64,000 nt of DNA. It comes from Sipunculus nudus (lineage: Eukaryota > Annelida > Sipuncula > Golfingiida > Sipunculidae). The notes under the pieces were generated by a model. It ran no database searches, was not told the DNA's origin, and saw only the letters and a program-made list of their open reading frames with translations. The position numbers and the translations under genes are program-made. Location: positions 29,687,456-29,751,455 of the forward strand of contig CM049312.1 in assembly GCA_026874595.1 (NCBI GenBank), in the 5' to 3' direction. Positions 23,655 to 36,407 of this stretch are shown piece by piece (the stretch's first letter is position 1; each line of letters opens with the position of its first letter).

Positions 23655-24520
23655 ACATGTTTGTAACATGCAGGGTGCCTGCCAAAATATTCCAAACACT
23701 TTCAACAATGAGGACATCTGGTGGCGAGTCAGATGAACCAGAGTTTTGCAAAAAGCAACTATGGTTACCTTTCATTTTCCTCACATATGCAACCCACCAC
23801 CTTAAAATATATTTTTATACCAGTAGGGTTTGTGAGTAGGGTTGGAATGATAACCGATATCTGGGATTATCACGATATCTGACAGCTGTGATAATTGTAT
23901 TGTTAACTTCCCTGTTATCGTGATATCATGATATGCTTATTTGTCCACAGTTTTGGAACACACACATGCCCTTTTAGGGTTAATACCAAAAGATTATGAC
24001 ATCACCAGGGTCTTTCTGTGTTCAGCAAATCATATATTTTTAAGGATAACATTTATTCTAACATGGGTATATTCAAAATGACAGTGGTGGACAAACTGAC
24101 AGGATCACATTCTCTGGAAACTGGCATTTTGCTCCCATGTAAGTAGTTAGACATATGGCAGATAGCAATGACATTTGTGATATGGCTACAAATGCTGGAG
24201 TCAACTCTTGTCAGATACTTATATTATGATACCATGATATATATTGCAATAAAGTCTATTTCATTATCATGATATAGAAAAATGCTATCATCCCAACCCT
24301 ATTTGTGAGCATGGGCATGTGGACTGTGTTTACTAACAGCTTTCAGTTACAGATAAACAACATAAAACAAGTTCATACATAAAATAACTAATGCATTATA
24401 TTATAAGTCAGTATATAAAAAAACTTCAGGAATGGCCTGCAGTTCATTAAAGTTTGTAGAATAAGCTAAAAACCAAATAAATTTAATACACAAGGCAAGT
24501 GAATAGCTGGCTTTAAAGGA
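23655..24520 (+). repeat. Dispersed repeat family R1, copy 3, split by a hAT MITE
   Basis: Left part 23655-23836 (ACATGTTTGTAACATG, GCCTGCCAAAATATTCCAAA, TATGCAACCCACCACC) and right part 24302-24520 (GTGTTTACTAACAGC, AACAAGTTCATACAT, GAATAGCTGGCTTTAAAG) together make one R1 copy. The final motif AGCTGGCTTTAA also ends the copy at 34420-34745. Confidence 0.75.
23837..24301. mobile_element. hAT-type MITE, 465 bp, with perfect 8-bp target duplication
   Basis: The left end TAGGGTTGGAATGATA (23837-23852) and right end TATCATCCCAACCCTA (24286-24301) are 16-bp inverted repeats with one mismatch. Both sides are flanked by TTTGTGAG (23829-23836 and 24302-24309). An 8-bp duplication with a TAGGG-type end is diagnostic of hAT transposons. 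The inner part repeats GATATC/ATGATAT motifs, and there is no transposase frame, so it is non-autonomous. Confidence 0.93.
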
Positions 24521-24719
24521 AAGGTCCATAGCCTGGTTGTTTTTGTCAAGTGAATAAAGATAAAGCTTTGACAACCCAAATGTTAAGTGCCAGAAGTCAT
24601 TAATTAACTTTTCTTGATATCATATTTGTTTATCACTGGCTAAGGAATACATGAGTGATAATGTGCAAGTATGACCTTTAACTTCATCTCTGGATGTTGC
24701 CCTTCTGAGATTTTTTTAT

Positions 24720-24800
24720 TTGCCCCTAAAGCACTGACAGGGATTGAAACATAGGCTTTAAGCTACAAAGTCTATACATTGACCACAATGCTATATCCTG
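24720..24800 (-). repeat. tRNA-derived SINE head
   Basis: Read on minus it has an A-box-like TAGCATTGTGGTCAATGTATAGAC and a B-box-like GTTTCAATCCC (24740-24750), at roughly tRNA spacing. Stems do not form, so it is a SINE relic rather than a tRNA gene. Confidence 0.5.
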
Positions 24801-25246
24801 TCCAAAATGTGGTACAACTTTACTGCACTTAATTCCACCTGAAACACCTCAGGTGTATAATTCATTTCTTATTTTCAGGCTAATTTTGGGAAAATCACTT
24901 GTGGATATTAAGAAACCTACAGATAATTAAGATTCATCTGGGTAATAAATATTTACTATAGTCAGAGAGTTTCACTTTCTACATACTATATGTATTTATG
25001 TAAGAAATGAGGAATTTGCTCAAGTGATACATACTTCACTGTTCTGTTACCCCAAAAATCTCAGAGGGAATGAAAAAGTGTAGAAAACAACGCGACATAC
25101 TGGTATCAAGGTTAACTTAATCTGAAAGGTTCAGGCTGCCTATCTAATGTGGCTGGACTTGGTATGAAAGATTTACACTTTGCTGCTAAATAAGATTTAA
25201 CTCACTGTGAATGATTAAACAACAAAGTATAAAGAGAAATGGCTAA

Positions 25247-25533
25247 GGCCAAAAAAAATAAAAGGTATGGTTCTCAGGCACTGCCCGCGTCAATTTTTAC
25301 CCCCCGCATCAAAAATTTTTATTTTGATTTTCATCTTTCAAGAAGATAAATAATACAATTTATGTAGTGCTTTTACCTGTTTAGCAAAAAAAATTGTTAT
25401 TTTCATGCTTTTCCCTGATCATATGACATTTTTATCGAAACATTCAAAAAAAGGTCAAAAATAAAATACCGCCCGCCCGCACTGATTTCTGAAAAAAAGT
25501 GCCTGAGAACCATACCTTTATTTTTTTTTGGCC
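25247..25533 (+). mobile_element. MITE family M, copy 1 (forward arm of an inverted pair)
   Basis: Termini are GGCC, an A-rich run, then AAGGTATGGTTCTCAGGCAC and its reverse complement before GGCC at 25530-25533. The interior has CCGCCCGCCCGCACTG and CTGTTTAGCAAA. No coding capacity. TTA/TAA beside the ends may be the target site. Confidence 0.88.
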
Positions 25534-25618
25534 TAATGAGAATCTTGTGCCAGGAGAGAACACCAGTGTCAGCTCTTCTGTGTAGTAAATACTATAACTT
25601 AGGTTTCAGAAAATTTTA

Positions 25619-25956
25619 GGCCAAAATAAAAAAAAGGTATGGTTCTCAGGCACTTTTTATAAGAAATCAGTGCGGGCGGGCAGTTTTTTTAATTTTTTAT
25701 TTTTTGGTATGCTTCGATAAAAAATTCAATTTTTTAGGGAAAAGCATGATAAAAACAGATTTATTTTGCTAAACAAGTAAGAGCACTACATAATAAAGGA
25801 AACTGTATGATTTTATTTCCTTGAAAGAAATGTCAGAGCGGCTGAAGCTCAAAATTGGTAAGTTTCTGTTGAAAATCAAGATAAAAATTTTTTTATGCAG
25901 GGGTTAAAACTGATGCGGGTGGTGCCTGAGAACCATACCTTTTATTTTTTTTGGCC
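25619..25956 (-). mobile_element. MITE family M, copy 2 (reverse arm of an inverted pair)
   Basis: It has the same termini as the neighbouring copy but an inverted interior: GCGGGCGGGCAG lies near the left end and TTAAAACTGATGCGGGTGG near the right. It is 85 bases from the forward copy. Confidence 0.88.
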
Positions 25957-27379
25957 TTAAGGGTCTAAATTTGTGTAGTTTTGACATGAAACAATATTGG
26001 TTGGTTAAAACTTTCACTGATTTATTGTTTCTGAGCAGAGTCTGTTGTTTTTTACTAACTTTACTGATGATGTTACTTTGATGTTTGTTTTAACAGGACA
26101 AGCAGTAAAAAATTACCTTTCAAAGTTATAATATGCAAGAGAGAACAAAACCATGTATACTAGCACTGTTAAGTGCAAATATACTTTAACAGACCATTTG
26201 CAAGTCCATCGCTGTGGAAATCTTTTAAGTTTTACTCAATCCCTTGTGGACATGAATACTTTATTTCCAAAATAAGATTTATTCATTAAGTTGAAAAAAA
26301 TAAAACAGGTTATATCATTTTTTCATGCATTTTATGAAGGGTATTAAACAAGCTTGTCATTGCTATAGTGTCGATCCTAATACAGATCTCAACCAACACA
26401 ATGTCGAAACTCAGTGCACAGCGCTGATTGGCTGGATTTTCAAAATGTCCTTAATAAACAAAATGACATAGATTTTTTTTAATGTTGTGGAAAAATTGCA
26501 TGCCGATAAAATCAGAATCAACAGTATAAGTGTATGGAACATTATGGAAGTAATTGCCGAGTTAATGTAAACAATTGGCTGACCCCTGCACCTGGTAGTT
26601 GACCCTGTTGAGTGCACTATCACACATTCAGTGAGACACACTGGGGGCAGGGCTAGCTGGAGGCAATCTTCACACTTTTCACAAAGGATAGGGCACTTAA
26701 AGCGTGAACAAATCATGACATCACCGGAACGCAGCACACTACACCATTTGGTAATGAACTCTATGGAGGACTAGCAGATGTTTAAGTCGGTGAACAAACA
26801 TTGGTGTGTGACCCCTGTTTATAGGACGGTTCCTTGGGAGTACTGAACAAAGATATCTGCTGCTGATAACCCCTCCCACCCTATGAAAGGCATGATCAGT
26901 ACAACCTGTCAATTATCACTTGGTTTCTGAGGGCATTGTCAGTGGAAACTGAATGGATCCTTTTTGGTATATTCTTTTCTATGATTAAATAAACTGACTT
27001 GATTTCTTCAGTTGGTATAATCTTCTCCATTCTATAACTGATGAGGAGTTCTGCAAAAAAAAAAAAACTAATACCCAATGCCACTGATAACAGAGGATTT
27101 ATACAATGATTTCCTCTGATTAAACTCAGTACACAGTGCCATCTGTTGATGTGATTGAGTGTAAATTGTTTTCATGAATACATAAGAAAGAAAGTTGTTG
27201 GAGACCACAACCTCTGCCAGTATCCTAATCAAACTACACAGCAACAGAGGAAATGTTTGTCATGGTTAAATGTAATCCCTAGTACCCCTTAATACCAATG
27301 AATAGCCCTATTATAATGAAATACCTGTATGTATCAATTATGATCATATTTGGGGATTCAAATTAACTCCAAAATTAAA
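25957..27379. other. Non-coding sequence
   Basis: No supported gene. The 108-codon minus frame at 26411-26737 has one hydrophobic stretch but no domain or splice sites. Confidence 0.45.
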
Positions 27380-27515
27380 TAGGTTGTTCCTTGGAAGTTT
27401 ATATCCTTTTTTTACCCTCACAAATTTCATCAAAATCTATCCATTACTTTTCTTTGTAAAGTTTGCTAACAGACAAACCATGCAAAAAGGAAACACCATA
27501 ATACCTTTCTCAGAG
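27380..27515 (-). repeat. Dispersed repeat family K, copy 1
   Basis: On minus it reads GGTTTGTCTGTTAGCAAACT, then AGTAATGGATAGATTTTGAT and GAAATTTGTGAGG. Related blocks lie at 34065-34260, 50150-50310 and 62105-62215. I recall similar GTTTGT-GTTAGCAG sequences from non-coding DNA of many marine animals, but cannot check that here. Confidence 0.6.
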
Positions 27516-30500
27516 GGGATGTACAATTTCATTTCTGCCATGCAATGAAACAACCTAAAAATATCTTAATCAGAATCATGCCCTGTATTCTCATATCATC
27601 ATTAAGGTTACTTTATTATCTCTTACATGAAGGTAACAGATTTAAATTCAACACTAATTCAGATAGGCTCTCAATACAAACCGCAGTGTTTGTGTCATAT
27701 ACACCACCAATATTCCATAAGAAACAGTTAGGCCATGTGTACTAAAAAATAAGTTGATCCACATGCTCTACCATCAAGAGCAGGGAGCATGTAAGTTAAT
27801 TATTTTTGGAAAATTGATCAGTCAAGATATTATTTGTTAAGTATACATTTTAAATGAAATCACTGGGTAAAACATGTTGGCAAATCATGTAACAGGCTCC
27901 ATCTTTCTGCTTTGCAGTGGCCTGACCAAAAATGAAAACAAAAACAATTTTTAATACTTGATTGAACTGCTTTGAATAACAACATTTTTAACCATATGAA
28001 ATTTGTTTGTTTATATAATATGTTTAATGTGTACAGCTTTATTCATGCTCAATTCTTTTTCATAGTTTACACAGATCATCTGAGTAAAACAAAATCTTAT
28101 CACATATATTTTTAAAGTGATTTTTATTCATATAATACCCCATCATCACCTATAACGAACATGCTGGCGATACCATGACTGACACTATTCCAAGAAAGAC
28201 AAATTAGACCTGTTCCTTGAATAGAAATACCACATATTTTCAGAAAATGCCCTGCAGGGGCCTGTCATATTACAGATTCCAAGAAAACAAAGACATGCCA
28301 TAAAAGGAAACAAGACAAATAACTTCTTTCATGGAACAAAGCGCAGAAAGATATCACTTGGAACTGCAGGAGATATGCGCATCGTCTTTAAAGGCTGCTG
28401 TAACAATAGGTAGCATTATCTAAATCAAATATGGCAGATCAATGCAGAAAACTTGTGAAAATACAACTGAGGTATTTTATATTTCAATTATTATAAGACT
28501 GGCAGCTATAACCATTTTTGGCCTCACCTATATAGAAAAGAACAAATCTAGGGGGAAATCTTCTGAAAACACAACAAAGACATTTCTAACTTTCAATTAT
28601 TATATGAACAGACTGCAAAACAACAAAGGTATGCAATCCATGCAATGGTCTGTTACCATGGCAAACAAAGACAGTTTTAAAGTAATTTTTATGGAATGGT
28701 TAAAATGTCAGATAAAATCTTTGACAGATTCCATCATGTTGGAGAAAAAGAGTAGCCTTGTGGTTTTGCATAACCGCTGCAGTTTGCATGATTTATTGTG
28801 TAAGGTCTATACCTAAAGACCACAGAAACGAGAAACACTGAAAAGCATTTGAAAAGCTGATTCAAATCTCAGTAACCATTTTCAGATGCCAATAACAAAT
28901 TAGCTTTTATTCTTTTTTGTTCAAGAACAATAAGAAATCAAATTTTATGATTGTCATGATTTTTCCACTCAATTTGAAAACATTCCATCCTTTTATGTTG
29001 CATACAAACACTCAGGAACACTCTATTAATGAATTAAAATTGTTCCTGTAACAATTGTATTAAACATTGGCTTAAATTAAGTGGCAGACTTCCCCCCTTC
29101 TTTCAATGCAGTCTAGCTGCAGGTAACAACAGTTATTGTATTCTGAAAGGTCCGCTCAAACAATGGCACACAACAGGTTGCATAAAGCCCTTCATGTAAC
29201 ATCCTGATGAGAATCTATATTTGGAGACCACTGTAATTTGTTTACTTTAGGTGGGCAATACATGGACCAAAGCAAGCAGCTTTTGACCCTTTGACATCTT
29301 TCCCCAAATATAGCCATTGTATTACCTTCTCGAGAAAAGGCAAGTAATCTCACTTGCGCAATTTTTATTTGATGACACTATTCCCTGTTTGCCTAACACT
29401 CCTCGGAGATTTATAACCCAATCTGCCCAACTATTAACAAATCTACATCAAGGTGTGGTGAAAAAAGGTGCACTACACAAAGTACACCTGATGTTTAGGA
29501 CCACACCCTTGTAACCACAGATGAGCCAACAAGCATACACATAGTTAATTGCTAAAAGCTATGATATGTGGCAGTATTTATCTGTTAATTAGTTATCATT
29601 AACACTGAGGCCAGGTGTTCTCAAATATTAACATTTTTTTAATCTTACAATTAGTTTACAGGCCCTAACATGAGTATTTTAGTATTTTGTTAATAACAGC
29701 TGGTCAGATATAAAATATTGAAAAGGAACATTTGGAAAGATATATTTATTTGTCCCAAATATATTAAGAAAGTGCTGCCAATATTAGTGTAAAATTTTCA
29801 TACAGTTCTCTTTTTTGTCACGGGCTTGATTTTTCTAATGACTGATAAAAGGGGAGGCATGCACTAATTTAACAGTGAACATGATCATAGGGTGGGATTT
29901 AATTATCATTTCCAAGTTTGGGATTAATTATGAAATTTAATATATTTATTATCAAGATATAAAAGAAATGACGGAAATTGATCATTCTATATTTACTGTA
30001 GCAATGACATCTGAAGAGGATTAAATAAAAAAAACATGCAATTACACAAATTGAAAGTAAAGGAAACAGTTAATCCCATGATGAGCCCTATAGCTATAAC
30101 ATAATTGGTCTGGTTATGTCATATACAGTTAAACCTCACATACAGGACAGTTTTGATACCAGAAAGATTGTCATGTGACTGAGGTTAACTTGTGAGATAC
30201 AAACATGAAGCTAACACCTGGGGTGGATACAGGATCTTAGGAAAGGGTGGTTCAATTAACACCTTAGCACTAGCAAATAAACAGATGTGCTTGATGTGCC
30301 AGCTAGTACACATGATACTAATATCTCTCACGCAGGGACTATATGGAAGAAAAAGCACCATGCGGATGCAAAATCCAGCACTGCTTTTCAGTATTTATGA
30401 AGGGTATATTATTCAGTTTTCCGGTTTTTTTTATGAATAATTTCCCAAATATAATTTCATGAAAACTGAGGAAGCATGCACCCCCTGTGCCCTTTTTAAA

Positions 30501-32372
30501 ATCTGCCCCTTAAGACAGCTGTAGGCTCACTGAGACCAAAACAAGTGGTTATAATTTATGGCAGGTGTTTGTACTTATGAGGTGGTCACAAGATCAGTGT
30601 TTACTGGTAGCTGTATCTGTTTACTTTATATGATACTTGTTGGTTTTCTGGTAATGTTCTGGTAAAGGGGAAAACCATAATTCTCTGTCTCAACCCATCT
30701 TGTCACTTCCTGATCTCTGCAACATCTGTCTCATTGGCTTTGTAAATTAGTCATGTGATATGGTGTTGGTCACATGATAGGCTGATCATGTGACACACAA
30801 CTACTCATATGTAACATATACTGCCAATCATGCTTAAACCAATTCTACAGACATTTCTATAAGCTTACAATTATATTTACAACTAAATAAAATGCAGAGA
30901 AATTTGCATTGTTCAATTACAATTTGATTGAATCTCTTTTAAACTATTTCAATATAGTCTTTAATTGTTTCTTAGGTTTAACAATCTAACATTATGTGAT
31001 TTTTTAATGCTACACATTGAAAAATTATTTTTGCAACAGAACACAAATTAATTATATATGCAAGGAAACTTTGACATTTAATTACTTTTAATAAGGGGAA
31101 GTACGCTTTATAGAATTTAATATTCAATGTTTCTAGTGTATTGAATTATTCCTTTGATGTGCAGTTTTTTTTTAACTTGAGCTGTTTGAAGTCCATTTAG
31201 TTAAGGCCAAAGTGTACTAATTTAGAATAAAGTATTACATCACATATATGACAAACATTAGAGAAATTTGTGTATTTCTTCAGGAGCAACCCATACTGTT
31301 AGTAGAATGTGAGAAAAAAAACGGGAGTCTTTTTTTAGTGGCCTATGCCACAACCTTTGCATGTTCTCTTTGAAAAAAGCATAGGAAATATCACACACGA
31401 AGCATATGAGAATGTGTTTTTCCCTCACTTTCAGCTGAGTGGGTCTGAACTAATTAACCTTGGGTCTCGACCTAGAAGTTTCCATGTATAATTCCCCAGC
31501 TCTTGAGGTTTCTCCTTTAATCTTTGAAATGACTTAATTTCCTATCTTTCCTGTCTTATGCTGTGTGATGCAATGTTCTTTGACATTCTTAGTAATTTGA
31601 GGTGGCTGCTGGTGAAATATTCATGTACAAGGTGGCATCGAGTTTACTTCAAAGCCGCAAAATGCGTATCTTCAGTGTGTTTTTTAGTGGAAAAGAACGC
31701 AAACCTTGCACCATTAGAAGGTACTTTTTTGTCAAACACACAGCTAACATTTGACTCCCAAGCAATAAAAATATAATATTTCTGACTTGAAGAAAAATCT
31801 GAAAAAGTTCAAAAGATGTAGAAATAAATGCATGCAGAAATTATTGGGAAAGGAACCCAATAATTATTATCATTGAAAGAAATAAAAGAACTATAATTTT
31901 CCTTACCAGAGATTTCAAAATACAGTTTCAAAGTTAATTATTGATGAACAGGTAACATAATAAGTAGATGATTATGAAGCGAGGTAATTTTATACCTCAG
32001 CCAGGAAAAATATTAGGTTTCCCCTTGCTTGGTTTGTCATTTATCAACTTTACACAAAAATTAATAAACAGATTTTCGAAAAAGAAATTAAGGCAGGTTA
32101 GGGTAACAATTTAATAGAGGTAAATTTTGGTTCCTTATTTAAAATTAAGGAAAAAAATTAATTTTCAGAAAAAAAGAGATTCTGAAATTTGACCGAGGTT
32201 TTACTGAAGTTTTAACTACCACTCCAACTCTGTATACTGATCAGAATGGACATCAAAGTGATAGAGGAATTAAGGTACATTGAAAAGAAGATGCTACCTG
32301 GAGTATTTCACCTTTAAATTTGTGACTTTCAATTGAAGATATTAAAACCTTGTAGAAATCTTTCATCCGTTA
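27516..32372. promoter_or_regulatory. Non-coding; E-box cluster at 30751-30793
   Basis: No gene is supported; the 124-codon frame at 28442-28816 is within chance for this composition. Three copies of TCATGTGA or its reverse TCACATGA lie at 30751-30758, 30770-30777 and 30786-30793. TCATGTGA is the M-box form bound by MiT/TFE bHLH factors. Nothing else is recognised. Confidence 0.3.
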
Positions 32373-32673
32373 GGCCCCAAAAAATAAAAGGGATGGTTCT
32401 CAAGCACCGCCTGCATCAATTTTAACCCCTCGCATCAAAAATTTTTATTTTGGTTTTCATCTTTCCAGAAGATAAAATTATACAATTTTTACAAGATTAC
32501 CTTTGTTACGTAGTGCTTTTACTTGTTTAGGAAAAAAATTCTATTATTTTCATGCTTTTCCCTGATCATATGACCTTTTTATCGAAACATAAAAAAAAGG
32601 TAAAAATAAAATATCGCCTGCCCGCACTGATTTCTGAAAAAAAGTGCCTGAGAACCTTACCTTTTTTTTTGCC
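32373..32673 (+). mobile_element. MITE family M, copy 3
   Basis: The left terminus is GGCCCCAAAAAATAAAAGGG followed by ATGGTTCTCAAGCAC, and the right is GTGCCTGAGAACCTTACC followed by a T run and GCC. The interior matches the copy at 25247, including CGCCTGCCCGCACTG. A frame at 32552-32806 runs out of its right end and is not called. Confidence 0.88.
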
Positions 32674-34064
32674 TGAAATTCTTGATTGGTATGCCTTGTA
32701 CTCCATGCTAAACCCTATATTAACTGCTCCCCTGCCTCAAACAAAGAATACATTAATGCTGAACTTGTCATTAACAATTAATCTATTAAATACTTTCACC
32801 TACTGAACAACATCTTCCACTTAGGATAATAAATGTGCTGGCATATTCTCACTGATCTTTAAATGCTTGCTTGATCTACCAGGCTCATTACGGCAGATTC
32901 AACAATTCCTGCGTTTGCCTCTGTGTGAGTAAGGCTGTTTCTTACTACCCCTTTCATCTTAATAAACTGTTTCTTCAGAGCTGTCTGGGTTGGTTAACCT
33001 TGCGCAGGCATCTGGTTTAAACTGTGAAGAAACAGATCTGAACCACAAAGGTGTCCTGAGCAGCTGCTGCAGGGCAGGAAAACTTCTGCTAGACCACCTG
33101 GTGTGTTTTTTACAGCATGTATATTATACCTCCCTCACAAGGAGGAACTGAAATTGACAAGGAGCCACTGAAATTGATGATAGATTTTATGGATGTTTTG
33201 CCCATGTTCATTTCACAATATCAAGAACGATACTGCAAAAGGCATTCCAAAGGCTTTAAGGTCTATCAAAATTACAGCAACTGTATATTACCCATACATT
33301 CAATATAATCTGAAAGCATATGCATCCAAAAAAAACAGGAAATATGATAAAACATATTCAAATGATAATATATTATAACACTTTATTTTTAATTTAAAAA
33401 AAAAAAACAAAAAAAACAAAAAAAAAAACAGAATAACACTAAGAACCTTTAAAGAGATCTTATATAATATCTTGTATTATGACTTCCATGAAGATTATAG
33501 TACTGGTGTCAGTGGTGTATTAGTAAACTTTCAGTATCACATATAACCTCCATGTTTTCAAAACTTTTTAAAGTGATATTCATAAACACATGGACACACA
33601 TACTAAAGGCAAAACGTTACAGCTGTCACTCACTGACGTAATAGCCTCAATTTATGAAACTGAATATAGAACCACCTGTCCCTTCCCCAATGCATTTACT
33701 TCAAGAGCTTTTTTGGTGAACTCACCAAACTGACACTAAGCAGTTTGCATGTGATTTTTACATTAACCATCTGCACAGCCATTAAAATAGAATGAAGAAC
33801 TTGTTTTATGTTTCACTTTTGTTCATGTGATCAGTAAATATCCTCAACAGCAGTTTGCATGATCATAATTCAGAGGTTACATAATAAGTAATTGTTTATA
33901 TTTTTCAACTTGTACTAATTTCTTAAATTACTGATTGCTTTCATCAAATTATTAGGACCAAAATGATTACTCAACATAGATGCTTCATTTAGATTAATTT
34001 AGTTAATGGGGTCATCAACGTGTGCAAAAAGTATTTATTACCTAAATCTAGGAGGTTATGTTTT
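32674..34064. other. Non-coding; A-rich tract at 33393-33431
   Basis: No supported gene; two overlapping 60-codon frames at 33117-33378 have no features. 33393-33431 is a near-pure poly-A tract interrupted by single C residues, which could be an old retroposon tail or a simple repeat. Confidence 0.4.
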
Positions 34065-34260
34065 CATCTGATCCAGGGAGGTTATGTTTTGATCCTCCAT
34101 GTCTGTTTGTTTTCTGGTTTGACTAATAACAGAGTTACACTGAAACTACAAGGCTGATTCCTACCAAACATTATGACAGGGTATTACAGTAAGACATGGC
34201 CCAGACAGGAACTTGTTCAATATTGGTGACAATCTGAAAAAGGGATGGATAAGGTATGAT
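34065..34260 (+). repeat. Dispersed repeat family K, copy 2
   Basis: GGAGGTTATGTTTTCATCTG is followed by a second GGAGGTTATGTTTTGATCC, then GTCTGTTTGTTTTCTGGTTT, AAACTACAAGGCTGATTCC and GACATGGCCCAGACAGGAAC. The leading GGAGGTTATGTTTT is duplicated 23 bases apart. Confidence 0.65.
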
Positions 34261-34419
34261 TCTTTTGTCCTGATAAAGGTAAACACACCAAACTAAGTGC
34301 CTCTTTAGTTTTAAAGGGGGCCTATTCCAATATCTGGCATGTATCAACTAAAGATAATCTCTTGAACCATTTATAAAATCAGCAAGTAAAATATGATCCA
34401 CACACACACTGTTCCTTTT

Positions 34420-34745
34420 GTTTGTATCCATGTTTATAACATGTGGGGGGCCTGCCAAAATAATCCAAAAACATTCAACAAAGACATCTGTCCAGGATTT
34501 TGTGAAGGGCATTTTGGCAATCAGTGACCTTTCAGCTTCCTTATATGTACAACCTTATGTTTTATGTTTGTCAACATTGTCATGACATATATACCATGTT
34601 TACTAACAGTTTGTAGATAAGCAAATTCACACATCCAACACAGTCTTAAGAAGTTTCTAAGCAGAAATTATCTACAGTTTATTGATATACATACAGTGTA
34701 GGCCCGAAATCACTTAAAATTCTACAGCAGAGTAGGTGTATAGCT
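34420..34745 (+). repeat. Dispersed repeat family R1, copy 4
   Basis: Ordered blocks TTTGTTTGTATCCATGTTTA, GGCCTGCCAAAATAATCC, GGGCATTTTGGCAATCAGTG, ATGTTTGTCAACATTGTC, and an ending near AGCTGGCTTTAAG. Confidence 0.8.
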
Positions 34746-34849
34746 GGCTTTAAGAAACATCAGTGGTAATTAACTCGAATAAGGTTGACACATGCAAAAG
34801 GTACATACCACCAGAATTAAAAGAGCACCACAAATGGTGCATATTGCAT

Positions 34850-35290
34850 AATACACCCCTTGCATTACTTGTGACCTCTGACCTCATTAAATATGCGTGA
34901 AATTTGATGATAATGTAATAGCCATCATGGCACCACCAAAGTTTGTTGATCTCTTACCTCATTAAGAATGCATGGATTATGCTGAAAATTGAACTCCGGC
35001 AAGTTAATTATATTGATTAATATTTTTTTAGAGTTTGATCAAAATTCATCATATTCCTGGTGAGTTTTTAGAGCACCACCACAAAGTAGCCAAATAAATT
35101 TTGCCTATAAATTTTGCCCATCATTGAACTTGGTCAATATAATCTATTGGTAAGTAGTTACATGGTGAGTATCATGAAAATCAATCAAAGCTCCAGGTAA
35201 GTTATTCTGGTAACACTAAAAGCTAACAGACGGTGGACTGTGGGTATACATGATATGTACCATCATACACAGGGGTATAAAAGTATCACA
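34850..35290 (+). repeat. Dispersed repeat family D, copy 2
   Basis: It carries two CCTCATTAA modules (near 34890 and 34957), then TGAAAATCAATCAAAGC, a GTAAGTTATTCTGGTAAC block and an AACAGACGGTGGACTG tail, in the same order as the repeat at 190-747. The copies are well diverged. Confidence 0.5.
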
Positions 35291-36407
35291 TTTAATGGGT
35301 ATATTTAACAAATATTAAATTGCATAATTACGGAGAACATGTAGATGTTTGCAAGCATGATGCTTAAGGTATAAAAGAATAAAGGCTGAAAATATATGAT
35401 GTACAAATATAAAGAGCCTATTCTTCTAATCACTTCTGGCTCTGTAAATTTTTAGCTATCCTGTGGTTCTTTTCTTCAGTTAATATGATTTTTTATGATG
35501 TAATTCAATGTCCCATTCCTGGCAGACATTTTTATTGAAAGGGTTAGTGGGGTAGGGTCAAAGGTTACTAATAACAGACATACCATTACATATGACATTT
35601 GACATTATATTCACCCAGGTTTGACATGCATTACAGGCCCCCCACAGTCATCATCATTGCAGTGACAGGGCAAGGGTCCTAAATAAAGCTCATAATCACT
35701 TTTTCTAGCTGTCCCCCAAAAAACTTGCACCATCACCAGCTGCCTGCTCAGCAGAAGTCCAGCAGTAAATAGGTAACACAAATGTGATTGGTGTAAACAC
35801 AGCTTGTGACAGCTGCACATCCGTTTCCCATATAGTGAAAGCAGCAGACAAAATATATGGGATGCATTCTGGTGGAAAGAGCGAGTGAAAACACAAGCCA
35901 TGGGGAAAATGAAAGTGCTTTTATCTAATTTGTGTAAACGATCATATTTAAATTAATATCTTGATCCATACTGTGTTATTCTAATATATTTTGATTTTTT
36001 TTCCCCACATTTCTAACATATGTAAAACAGGAGTACATTCTCAGCAAATATTTTTATATTTTAAAATGCAAAGAAATGTCAAAGTGAATTGATGACCTGC
36101 CATCATAAGAGATAGGTCAAAGCTTAGTGCATGGTCACTTCAATACACAAACAAGAAAAACTTATTTCACTCTGTATTTACTGTTCACTTTTAAAAGATT
36201 GTGTAAAGTTTTCACACAGGAGTCATAAAATTGTACTATATTTCTACTTTAAAAGTTCCATTTTTCCTACAAAATGTATGGGCCCTGCACTAGCACATAA
36301 GCTTATTACAAATATACAATATATACTGAAGACATTTCTTTTTCTACACAAAACACAGTGCACAGGATTTAAACTGCACCAGTGTTACCTGCTTTGACCT
36401 CTAGTGA
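35291..36407. other. Non-coding sequence
   Basis: No supported gene. Two overlapping minus-strand frames at 35611-35901 are antisense readings in different phases of the same patch, without domains. Confidence 0.45.

Noticed and set aside
28442..28816. 124-codon plus-strand ORF
   Set aside because: Low-complexity composition, no family resemblance and chance-level length.
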